Below are positions 17,201 through 24,663 of a stretch of 27,115 nucleotides of DNA, in pieces. The notes beneath the pieces are model-generated. The model saw nothing but the letters and a program-made list of their open reading frames with translations, ran no database searches and was not told the origin of the DNA. How positions within the stretch are numbered: the stretch's first letter is position 1; every line of letters starts with the position of its first letter. Source of the stretch: Myxococcales bacterium (lineage in GTDB: Bacteria; Myxococcota_A; Bradymonadia; REDH01); contig JACKDJ010000045.1 of the NCBI GenBank assembly GCA_020633625.1, positions 1 through 27,115 on the forward strand, read 5' to 3'. The position numbers and the translations under genes are program-made.

Positions 17201-17299
17201 GGTTCGGGTGGGTGGCGGCATGGGCATCCAGCGAAGGCGACACCAACGCTCGCCGATCCGCCACCCCGCTCAACTCGTCTCCTGGCGAGGGCGACGCCC

Positions 17300-18298
17300 G
17301 TGGAAGTCCTGATCGCAGTTCTGGTTGTAGTCGCGGCCATCGTCTGGCTGCCGCACGTCGTCTGGCTGCTTCGATACCCGTTTTGCGCGCTCAATCAGCT
17401 CGAATGGGCGGCACTGGCGCCGGCTCGGTTCGTCCTTGCCGCCCGACGCTACGAGAGGTTCACTCTGCGTCCGTTCGTTCGCTATCTCCTGCTGCCCGCC
17501 CGCCTTTGTTGGGCGCTGCTGAACTGGCTCTTCGCCGCACCCGCACGATTCGTGTCGGCCGTGTACTGGGACGGACTTCTCTTCAGCGCGGGAGCGGTAA
17601 GGGACGCCCTGATGCAGTTCATGCTTCCGGCGCGCGGAGCTCAGCGTCAGCGCCGCGGACTCACCTACCTTGTCAACTGGTTCGTTGGCGCCCCTGTCCG
17701 GCTTGTCTCGTTGGCAAAGGAACTTGGCCTCGTGCTCCTCTCGTCAGCCGCGAGGATCGTGGTCAGCACCGCCGTTCCGACGATAACCGCGTACCACGGG
17801 ACACGGTTCGCGGGTGGAGCCTCCGACATTGGTCAACAGGGCCGCTGGCTCGTGGGCGACCGCCAGTACGTTGGGGCGGGGCTGTACTTCGCACCGACGA
17901 TGAACGGCGCACTGCACTACGCGAATCAGAGAGGCGATGACGCGATCATTGTGGCACGCGTCTCGCCGGGCTGGATCACGTGGCCGTCTTCGTGGCGCGA
18001 CGGCTTGCGCGCGACACTGGAGCGGCCGAGCGGCGGTACGGAGCTTGCTCGGTATCGGCCGCACCCTTTCTCTGCATTCGAGCACCCTCGAGAGCGGTGG
18101 TGGGAGATGTGTCTCCCATACCACCGAGAGGCCGGCACGATGATCCGCCCCTGGCGCGTGCGGGGCGTCTGCGTGATCCGGTCTGGTCGGCCCCAGCGGC
18201 TCTGGCACGGCTTGGCGATGTGGCCGAGTCGGGCGTCGGAGTGGGCGGTGCTGGCTGCGAGCATCGCGTTCGTCGTGGTCGTGGCGGCTCAGGTATGA
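17300..18298 (+). CDS. Membrane-anchored PARP-like ADP-ribosyltransferase (candidate)
   Basis: 332-residue protein. About residues 1-160 are hydrophobic and amphipathic helices, about 160-295 form a globular domain, and 314-331 are a C-terminal membrane segment. The globular domain has the marks of a PARP/ART fold: ITAYHGTRF (His166) for the first NAD-binding strand, GRWLVGDRQYVGAGLYFAP (Tyr196) with ALHYAN for the second, and WWEMCLPYHREAGTMIRPW (Glu269) placed like the catalytic Glu of PARP1. This gives an apparent H-Y-E triad, suggesting NAD-dependent ADP-ribosylation. The helical part repeats an [AL]P[AV]R motif five times. GTG 17300 is the only sensible start, since the next in-frame Met is near residue 105. 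Codon use is less GC-biased than in housekeeping genes here. The fold call rests on motif reading and no alignment was run. Confidence 0.6.
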   Translation: MEVLIAVLVVVAAIVWLPHVVWLLRYPFCALNQLEWAALAPARFVLAARRYERFTLRPFVRYLLLPARLCWALLNWLFAAPARFVSAVYWDGLLFSAGAVRDALMQFMLPARGAQRQRRGLTYLVNWFVGAPVRLVSLAKELGLVLLSSAARIVVSTAVPTITAYHGTRFAGGASDIGQQGRWLVGDRQYVGAGLYFAPTMNGALHYANQRGDDAIIVARVSPGWITWPSSWRDGLRATLERPSGGTELARYRPHPFSAFEHPRERWWEMCLPYHREAGTMIRPWRVRGVCVIRSGRPQRLWHGLAMWPSRASEWAVLAASIAFVVVVAAQV

Positions 18299-18814
18299 CG
18301 AAGCCGGGGTACCATTTGATCTCTGGCGGACTGTCGGTTCATCGTACCGCTCGGGACCGGCGCTGGTGCGTGACCTCGGTCGCTTCGCCGGTTGCGGAAC
18401 GTTTGCCGTCTACGTGGGACGATTCGGCTGCGGAGAGTCGATCATGATGCGCTCTCCGTTCGGCGAAACGACGCGGATGCCGGGGGGCGAGGCCCATGCA
18501 GCGCATCCCGCGGGGCACGGGGCGCTCGTCCGTCAGCGAGTTGACCGAGTCGATCACGTCGACGCATCGAGTGAAATCAGGTTGACCTCCCGTCGATGCC
18601 CCCGGACTGGAATGCAGCGGAGCGACCGACTTCCGCGCGCCGCGGCGCGAGGCGGCAACGGTGTTGCGGGTCGTCTGTGCTTGCCGATCAACCATCGTAC
18701 CCTGCCGCGAGTCCGTTGGTGTGGGCCCGACCGGCGCCGCCGCGAGGACTCGGGCTCGATTCACGGCTACTGCGGATCTATTGTCCTGGTCTTGCGGCAC
18801 GAGGAAGGAACGGG
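18299..18814. other. 516-base gap inside the transferase/GTPase cassette
   Basis: No convincing gene is seen. A plus-strand frame from 18366 to 18821 and a minus-strand frame from 18932 to 18339 are open, but neither has protein-like composition, and both overlap the real GTPase start. At its right end is the strong ribosome binding site GAGGAAGGA (18801-18809) of the GTPase gene. The gap is long for genes expected to work together and may hold a separate promoter or a decayed gene. Confidence 0.4.
18801..18809 (+). promoter_or_regulatory. Ribosome binding site deciding the GTPase start
   Basis: GAGGAAGGA lies five bases before ATG 18815. The same frame is open from 18596, but the residues before Met 18815 are Arg-rich and unlike the following membrane helix, so this site sets the start. 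Confidence 0.7.
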
Positions 18815-21800
18815 ATGGTAGAAGCGCTAGTCGGCATACTTCTTCTCTATCTCTACTATCTGCTGATGAAGTGGATGGTGGTGTCCCTCGTGCCTGGACT
18901 TGCCGCCGTCGCGGCGGCGGCCGCCGCGGCAATTGGCCCGATCGCCTACGGGGTGGTCGCCACTCGGCACTTCAGTCATCAACCGGACGACGAGATTCCA
19001 TCGGTCCGTTCGCTAGCGCTACTACCGCTCCTTCTCGTGCTACTCCTCGCGTGGGCGGATGTCGCTTGGCTGAGCGCGTGCTGGGTTGGCGCCGCCGTGC
19101 CCTCTGCTGCCGCCGAGCTTGTTCTAGAGGTGCTCCAACCCCTCGTGTTCGGAGCACCGTGGACGTCGTGGATTGCGGGTGTCTCAGGGGGGGGGCAGGC
19201 AACGGTCGTTGCTGCGTTGTTGCTGAAGGGGGTCCCGCTCGTTCCACTTTTGCTGCTCACCCGGGGCCTGAGATCCAGCACGTTGGAGGTTGGTGGCGAA
19301 CCAGCGCGACTGCAGTACTTCTTCGGCGATGCCTGGACAGATCTTGGCGCGGTGCTTCACGGTTCGTTCCGCGCGCTTGGGACCTGGCTGGCTAGATCGG
19401 CTACGTGGGGCTGGACAGTCAGCGCGGGCCCACAGATCTTCTTCACATGGCCGCTGGTTCTGGTTGCCTGCGGAGTGTGGGCGGTGGCAGCGGTCATCGG
19501 CGGCGTCACACTGTGTCTTCTCGCGACGGCGCACGTAGTGTCCATGGCCTGTGCGCTGGGCGTTTTCAGCCTTCTGGCCGGATACCTTACTGTTCTGGAG
19601 CGGGCCGTACTGCGCGTCCGACGCCAGTTCGTGAAGTGCCCCTACGCCAACTGTCATCAGCCGGTGGCGCTGCCGATCTACCGCTGCCCAGACTGTGGTG
19701 TCGATCACAGCCACCTGGTTCCGGGCCGATACGGCATTGTCCGTCGAGAGTGCGTCTGCGGTCGTAGACTACCGACATTGATCTGGACGGGCAAGCGGAA
19801 CCTCCCGAGTGCCTGCCCACACTGTAGAAAACCCCTGGAGCGCGAGATGTTCGCCGGCGGGCTCCACTTGCCGATCTACGGCGGGCCCTCCGTGGGCAAG
19901 ACCATGTTCCTCACGGCTGCAAGCTGGTGGCTCGTCCAGGGTCGGCTTGACGGGGTCACGGCCGGGATTATCGGCCAATCCGACCACGATGCATGGACCA
20001 GCCGCTGGAAGCCAGACTTCGAAGCGGGACGTCTCCGTCCCAAGACGCACAATTCGTACCCAGACGCATTCCTCCTCTCCGTTAGACGACGGCGGAGTCT
20101 GCCGATCAGCTTGTATCTATATGATCCAGCCGGGGAGGCACTGTCGAACGACGCAGCGCTGGACCAGCATCGCTTCCTAAGGCACGCTGATGGGGTAGTC
20201 CTGCTGATAGACCCATACGCGCTGCCCGCGTTCGCCGACGAACTGCGTGATGCCGGCCATTCGCTGCCCCATAGTGCGTCCAAGACCGCGCCCATGGACT
20301 CCCTGGACGCCGTCACCAACGCCCTGGCGCGAGCGGGACGCACGCCAAGGACTCGCGGCTACCGCGGGCCGGTGGCCGTCATTCTCACCAAGGTCGACGA
20401 TCCCACCGTCCGTGAAGCGTTTGACCTCCTTGGAGGCGAAGGAGCGGGCGCCTCCGGCTGGCGGCCCGGCGGCGTCGACGACGCGAGAATGCGAACGGCC
20501 ATCCGACGCGTAGACCCCACGCTGGTCCATGCGATCGAGTCCAGGTTCCCAAACTCCCGATTCTTCGCGTGTTCGAGCACCGGTGCGCAGGCAGACCGGT
20601 TCGACCCGACCGGTTTCACCGAGCCTCTCAAGTGGCTACTCTCACACCGATTCGCGCTCCGTCGGCCGTGGGCAACTCGAGCCCTAACGGTCGGCGCTCA
20701 GTTCGCAGCGGCCGGTATGGTGACGCTACTCTTCAACGTCCCTGTCCTCGCCGTCGGAGGGCACCTCGCGCAGCGGCAGCATCTGGCAGCCATCGAGGCG
20801 GAGCGGGCGTCGGTTGCCCGCGCCCTGGTTGCCCGCGCCGAAGCCGCGGTTCGACCTTGCGGCCTGCACGCGAGCTGTGACCCGGCACGCTTCGCAGCCT
20901 GCTGGTGCGACAGCGACGACGAGCTCGCTCTAACCCTTGGAGTATCGGACCCAGTACCGACGATCTACGGGGCCTGCTTGCCGTCGAATGCGGGGGCGGG
21001 GGGCAATTGCAGCGTCCGCGTCGCCACCGGCGCCGCAGCGGACCGACTCACGGGTTGCGAAGCCAGCGACGAGACGAGTCGGTCTCGACGCTGGAGTCTC
21101 CTGTCCGCCGAGTGTGAGCCCTTTCGAGAGCGGGTTCTGGCGGCTGCGCCACACACCGCGGTACCAGAACAAGCCGCCGCGGCAGCGTTCCTCGCCAGTG
21201 TGCTCCGTGAGAGGGCACCTCAGGATGGGCCTGATCAGATCGGAGCTCGCTCTCCGACGGGTGAAGTATTGCCCTGGACAGACGACCTAGTTGTCCGGTC
21301 GGGAGACCTCGCCGCAGAGGTCGACCCCGCGCGCGTGCTGTTTGATGGCAGACACGACGCCGCGTGGCCGAGCGAAGAATCGACGGCTGTCGTGAACGCA
21401 GTCCTCCCGGCGCCCGTAATCGTAGTGGGTGTGCGCCTAGAGCCGGCTCCGGACGTCTCGCCGAGCGACGATGGTGTTGACAGCTGCGCGAGCCCGGTGT
21501 TCGTCGCCGGCTCCGTGCGTCTCCGGCTGCGCGGCGATGGGACCTGGAACCCGATCGACCCAGTGTTGTTGAGGTCGCTCACCCTTGAGATTCCCCGCAG
21601 CGGTGACCAGCCATGCGGCAGACCGGCATTTACGGAAATGACCTTGATGGTAGTCGCGATAGCACCGGAAACACTGGCCGCCGCCGACCCAGTGATCGGC
21701 CGCTACTTCGACAATCGCGCGGGAACGCGTCTCGGGCCCGCCGGCCTGTCGTTCGAAGCGAGCTCCTCCGTCGGAAGCGGGTACCGCGCCTCGAATCTGA

Positions 21801-22159
21801 ATGACGACAATCCTCAGACATCGTGGCGCGCCGACGTCCGCGATCGAGATGTCTCGCTCGACATTCGGCTCGGCCGGGCGCAGCCGGTCTGCGCGGTCGA
21901 ACTCGTCAATGGGCTCCAAGACGAACGCCCCCATCGGCTTCGACGGTTCTGGGACTATGGACGCCTTCTCGCGGCGGACGTAGTCACGTCCTCTGGGCGG
22001 ACGCGCCGATGGGAACTCTCGGCACTTGCGCGCGGCAGCAGCTGGCTCGTCTTGGACTGTTCCCCAGTCGACCGGCTGACGATTCGACCAGTGCTTGTCC
22101 AGCCAGGCAGCGACTCTGCACGGCTGGTCGTAACAGAAGTCAGGCTATACGGACCATGA
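18815..22159 (+). CDS. Polytopic membrane GTPase with zinc ribbons and discoidin-like C-terminus
   Basis: 1114-residue protein, unlike any standard housekeeping GTPase. Residues 1-260 contain about six hydrophobic segments. Two zinc-ribbon-like clusters follow: Cys275, Cys280, Cys291, Cys294 and Cys313, Cys315, Cys334, Cys337. Then comes a P-loop GTPase: GGPSVGKT (356-363), Walker B/G3 YDPAG (Asp437, Gly440), G4 TKVD (525-528) and a G5-like CSSTG. A further membrane segment lies at about 627-650. The rest is probably on the other side, Cys-rich, and ends in a discoidin/F5-8C-like region (SGYRASNLNDDNPQTSW and neighbours). It resembles the TRAFAC-type GTPases found in predicted bacterial NTP-dependent conflict systems, but the exact family was not tested. 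ATG 18815 is favoured by the upstream GAGGAAGGA. It follows the PARP-like gene. Confidence 0.75.
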   Translation: MVEALVGILLLYLYYLLMKWMVVSLVPGLAAVAAAAAAAIGPIAYGVVATRHFSHQPDDEIPSVRSLALLPLLLVLLLAWADVAWLSACWVGAAVPSAAAELVLEVLQPLVFGAPWTSWIAGVSGGGQATVVAALLLKGVPLVPLLLLTRGLRSSTLEVGGEPARLQYFFGDAWTDLGAVLHGSFRALGTWLARSATWGWTVSAGPQIFFTWPLVLVACGVWAVAAVIGGVTLCLLATAHVVSMACALGVFSLLAGYLTVLERAVLRVRRQFVKCPYANCHQPVALPIYRCPDCGVDHSHLVPGRYGIVRRECVCGRRLPTLIWTGKRNLPSACPHCRKPLEREMFAGGLHLPIYGGPSVGKTMFLTAASWWLVQGRLDGVTAGIIGQSDHDAWTSRWKPDFEAGRLRPKTHNSYPDAFLLSVRRRRSLPISLYLYDPAGEALSNDAALDQHRFLRHADGVVLLIDPYALPAFADELRDAGHSLPHSASKTAPMDSLDAVTNALARAGRTPRTRGYRGPVAVILTKVDDPTVREAFDLLGGEGAGASGWRPGGVDDARMRTAIRRVDPTLVHAIESRFPNSRFFACSSTGAQADRFDPTGFTEPLKWLLSHRFALRRPWATRALTVGAQFAAAGMVTLLFNVPVLAVGGHLAQRQHLAAIEAERASVARALVARAEAAVRPCGLHASCDPARFAACWCDSDDELALTLGVSDPVPTIYGACLPSNAGAGGNCSVRVATGAAADRLTGCEASDETSRSRRWSLLSAECEPFRERVLAAAPHTAVPEQAAAAAFLASVLRERAPQDGPDQIGARSPTGEVLPWTDDLVVRSGDLAAEVDPARVLFDGRHDAAWPSEESTAVVNAVLPAPVIVVGVRLEPAPDVSPSDDGVDSCASPVFVAGSVRLRLRGDGTWNPIDPVLLRSLTLEIPRSGDQPCGRPAFTEMTLMVVAIAPETLAAADPVIGRYFDNRAGTRLGPAGLSFEASSSVGSGYRASNLNDDNPQTSWRADVRDRDVSLDIRLGRAQPVCAVELVNGLQDERPHRLRRFWDYGRLLAADVVTSSGRTRRWELSALARGSSWLVLDCSPVDRLTIRPVLVQPGSDSARLVVTEVRLYGP

Positions 22160-22187
22160 ACCCGGTTACCTGGGGCTGCGACACAAC

Positions 22188-22210
22188 GTGACCCATCAGC
22201 GAAGCCTGGG
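22188..22210 (+). repeat. Left terminal inverted repeat of the IS66 element
   Basis: 23 bases starting GTGACCCATCAGCG; it matches the reverse complement of 24640-24662 except at positions 7 and 16. Confidence 0.9.
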
Positions 22211-22268
22211 GTGACTTCGTGGTCTTTGGCGCGATCCTCGCTTGGGCACCCATCTCAGCGAGGAGACG

Positions 22269-22595
22269 ATGGCAGGACGGAAGATCGAGGACGAGGCGAC
22301 GGCGCGACGCTGTCTGGCACAGGCGGCGGCGAGTGGGCTTCCGAAGGCCGCGTGGGCAGCACAGGGTGGCTGGGACGCGCGGTCGCTGCACCTGTGGTCG
22401 GTCAATCTGTCGCGGAAGCGTGACACGGGCGCCTCTTCGCCGCCTCGTCGGTTCGTCGAGGTGGTCTCGGATTCGCGGTCCGCGGCGACGGATCCAGCGT
22501 ATCGAGTTCATGTTGGGCGGTGGGTGCTCGAGGTCGGGGACGACTTCCGGCCGGAGACTTTGAAAGCGCTGGTGGCCGCGCTCTCGCAGTGCTGA
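22269..22595 (+). CDS. tnpA: IS66 family accessory protein TnpA
   Basis: 108-residue small basic protein, first gene of the IS66 element. It carries an N-terminal helical segment rich in Ala, Arg and Lys with a helix-turn-helix-like stretch (GLPKAAWAAQGGWDARSLHL) and ends in the family-typical VLEVGDDFRPETLKALVAAL. Its biochemical role is not settled in the family. ATG 22269 has GAGGAG just upstream (22260-22265). The stop overlaps the GTG start of tnpB by seven bases. Confidence 0.82.
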   Translation: MAGRKIEDEATARRCLAQAAASGLPKAAWAAQGGWDARSLHLWSVNLSRKRDTGASSPPRRFVEVVSDSRSAATDPAYRVHVGRWVLEVGDDFRPETLKALVAALSQC

Positions 22596-22981
22596 GTCCG
22601 CCTCCGAGCGTGCGGGTGTTCCTCGCGGTGCAACCGGTCGACATGCGGGGCTCGTTCGACGCGCTCGCCGGATCGGCGCGCGGTCTGGGCCTGGACCCCG
22701 TGGACGGTCACCTGTACGTCTTCACAAACAAACGCCGGCGGATCGTCCGGGCGCTGTGGTTCGACGGTTCGGGCTGGTGCATCCTGAGCAAGCGACTCGA
22801 GCGGGGCTCGTTCCAGTGGCCGGAGCTCGTCGAGGGGGTGGCGCGCGTCTCGGTCAGCCCGGCTGTGCTCGCGTCGCTGCTGGCTGGCTTCGACTTCACG
22901 ACGCCGCGGAAGCGATGGTACCGGCGGGCGGGCGGGACGCGGTCGACGATCGAGACGATCGACATCGCCGAAGGAGCGTGA
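22589..22981 (+). CDS. tnpB: IS66 family accessory protein TnpB
   Basis: 130-residue IS66 Orf2-type protein, known by VDMRGSFDALAG, GHLYVFTNKRRRIVRALWFDGSGWC and LSKRLERGSFQWPE. It is required with TnpC for transposition in studied IS66 elements, although its activity is unclear. GTG 22589 is the likely start and overlaps the end of tnpA (GTGCTGA), which suggests translational coupling. It is slightly longer than usual at the C-terminus. Confidence 0.88.
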   Translation: MLSPPPSVRVFLAVQPVDMRGSFDALAGSARGLGLDPVDGHLYVFTNKRRRIVRALWFDGSGWCILSKRLERGSFQWPELVEGVARVSVSPAVLASLLAGFDFTTPRKRWYRRAGGTRSTIETIDIAEGA

Positions 22982-22994
22982 TCTACAGTGCTCG

Positions 22995-24617
22995 ATGGAC
23001 ACGTCGAGCGCCAGCCGGATTGCCACCCTCGAAGCGGAAAACGCTCGTCTGCTCCATACGATGGAGGCAACGACAGCGGAGTTCGCCGCGGAGCTGAGGA
23101 GGCTGCACGCGGAGATCGCGCGCCTGACGGACCGCGTGGCTGAGCTGCTGCCGGCGGCGCGCCGCGGACAGGGCCGTCGAAGGGACCCGCCCGTGGTCTC
23201 GTCGCCACCAGCGGACCCGGCCGAGGCTCCACGCCCGTCGGTCGACGACGCGTCGCAGTCGGACGCGGTCCGCGCGGCCTTCCTGGCGCGCCCGCGGCCA
23301 CCCGAGATTCCGCCGAAGCCTGCCAAGACTCCGAAGAAGCGCGGCTCGACGGGCCGACAGCGGCTCCCCGCCTCCCTGACGGCCGAGACGCACAAACTGG
23401 GCGTATCGGTCTGCGCGAGCTGCGGCAGCACACGGCTCGACCAGCGCGGATTTGAGGTAGAGGAGAAGCTCCACGCCGTCATGCAGCAGATTGTTCGACG
23501 CGTGGTCCGTCGCCAAGTCTGCGTGTGCCGCGACTGCAACGTGCGGACGACGGCGCGCTCGCTGCCTGCGCCGTATGAGCGGTCCAAGGTGACCGGCGAG
23601 TTCCTGGCCTGGGTGCTTCACCAGAAGTTCGACCAGCTCGTACCGCTCGACCGCCTTCGTCGCGACCTGGCGCGCCGCGGCGTCACCCTTGCGATGAGCA
23701 CGCTCGTGAGCCTCGTCGAGCGAGGCGCGGACCTGCTCGACCGCATCGACGGCGAGCACTGGAAGCAGCTCAAGGCCGGCGGCGCGATGCACACCGACCT
23801 CACCGGAATCAAGGTGCTCGTCCCTGGCTTGGAGCGGGCCTACGACGGGTACATCGAGGGCTTTCTCTACAACGGCGTCGCGGTCTTCCAGTACGAGGCC
23901 GCCAAGGACGGCGACCGACTCCAGTCCAAGCTCCTCAACTACGAAGGCCGCCTCGTCGCCGACGCCGAGAGCCGGTCCAACGCGGTCTTCACGAGCGGCA
24001 ACGTCATCGAGGGCGGCTGCAATGCGCACGGGTTTCGGAAGTTTGAAGGCGCCGAGGGGGCGCAACCGCTGCTCGCCTCGGAAGGGGGGCAGTTCCTGAC
24101 CGCGATGTACGTCGCCGAGGCCGCCGCGAAGGAGCGGAAACTTGCCGGCGACGAGCTCCGCGTGTGGCGCCAAACACACATGGGGCCCCTCAAGAAGGAC
24201 TTCCTCGGCTGGATGGACGCAGTCGAGCCGACGCTCCTCCCCACCGACCCGCTCGCGAAGGCCGTGCGATACTACCGGAACCACCGGGATGCCCTCTTCC
24301 GCTTCATCGACGACCCCGCGCTTCCGATCGACAACTCCGCCATGGAGCGCGAGTTCCAGAACTGGGCGAAGCTCCGCCTAAACGTCCTCTTCGCCGGCAG
24401 CACCGAGGGCGCGCACCGGGCCGCGACGATCTTCGGCATCGCCGCGACCTGCCGACTCCAGAACGTCCACACCGCCGCGTACCTCGCATGGGCGTTCGAG
24501 CGGCTCGGCACGCACAAAGACGTCTATCGACTCCCCGCCTCCGAACTCACCCCAGCCGCCTACAAGCGAGCCGTCCAAGAGGCTGCGCCGGGACGAGCGC
24601 CCCCCGCACCAGAGTAG
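22995..24617 (+). CDS. tnpC: IS66 family transposase TnpC
   Basis: 540-residue DDE transposase, third gene of the IS. It has an N-terminal coiled-coil heptad region (ATLEAENARLLHTMEATTAE), a Pro-rich linker, a zinc-finger-like Cys set (VCASCGS and CVCRDCN) and an HTH-like ALVPLDRLRRDLARRGV-type stretch. The catalytic core has Asp268 (HTDLTGIKV), Asp323 (VADAES) and Glu451 (IDNSAMEREF), with the GGCNAHGFRKF and FAGSTEGAHRAA motifs of the family. The usual D-E-T at the first Asp is D-L-T here, a mild divergence. The frame is intact from ATG 22995 to TAG at 24615-24617. Confidence 0.94.
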   Translation: MDTSSASRIATLEAENARLLHTMEATTAEFAAELRRLHAEIARLTDRVAELLPAARRGQGRRRDPPVVSSPPADPAEAPRPSVDDASQSDAVRAAFLARPRPPEIPPKPAKTPKKRGSTGRQRLPASLTAETHKLGVSVCASCGSTRLDQRGFEVEEKLHAVMQQIVRRVVRRQVCVCRDCNVRTTARSLPAPYERSKVTGEFLAWVLHQKFDQLVPLDRLRRDLARRGVTLAMSTLVSLVERGADLLDRIDGEHWKQLKAGGAMHTDLTGIKVLVPGLERAYDGYIEGFLYNGVAVFQYEAAKDGDRLQSKLLNYEGRLVADAESRSNAVFTSGNVIEGGCNAHGFRKFEGAEGAQPLLASEGGQFLTAMYVAEAAAKERKLAGDELRVWRQTHMGPLKKDFLGWMDAVEPTLLPTDPLAKAVRYYRNHRDALFRFIDDPALPIDNSAMEREFQNWAKLRLNVLFAGSTEGAHRAATIFGIAATCRLQNVHTAAYLAWAFERLGTHKDVYRLPASELTPAAYKRAVQEAAPGRAPPAPE

Positions 24618-24639
24618 CGGCATCGGCGCGAGCTGACGA

Positions 24640-24662
24640 CCCAGGCGTCGCTGATCGGTCAC
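24640..24662 (-). repeat. Right terminal inverted repeat of the IS66 element
   Basis: Read on the minus strand it begins GTGACCGATCAGCG and pairs with the left repeat at 21 of 23 positions. The copy contains a TGA (24652-24654) in the frame of the following Cys-rich gene, which proves that frame begins after the IS. Confidence 0.9.
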
Positions 24663-24663
24663 C

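Larger units (their letters stand above)
22188..24662 (+). mobile_element. Complete IS66-family insertion sequence (2475 bp)
   Basis: The element has the classical IS66 order tnpA-tnpB-tnpC on one strand and 23-bp terminal inverted repeats at 22188-22210 and 24640-24662, both beginning GTGACC at the outer end. They match at 21 of 23 positions. All three genes are intact, so it may be active. IS66 elements usually leave 8-bp target repeats, but the flanks here are GACACAAC (left) and CGACTGCA (right), so none is present. The left end lies 28 bases after the GTPase stop; the right end abuts the truncated Cys-rich gene. Confidence 0.93.

Noticed and set aside
18366..18821. Possible small gene between transferase and GTPase
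   Set aside because: Arg-rich composition without domain or ribosome binding site, and it overlaps the well-supported GTPase start.
22983..24284. Minus-strand open frame of 433 codons
   Set aside because: Antisense shadow of the IS66 transposase gene.
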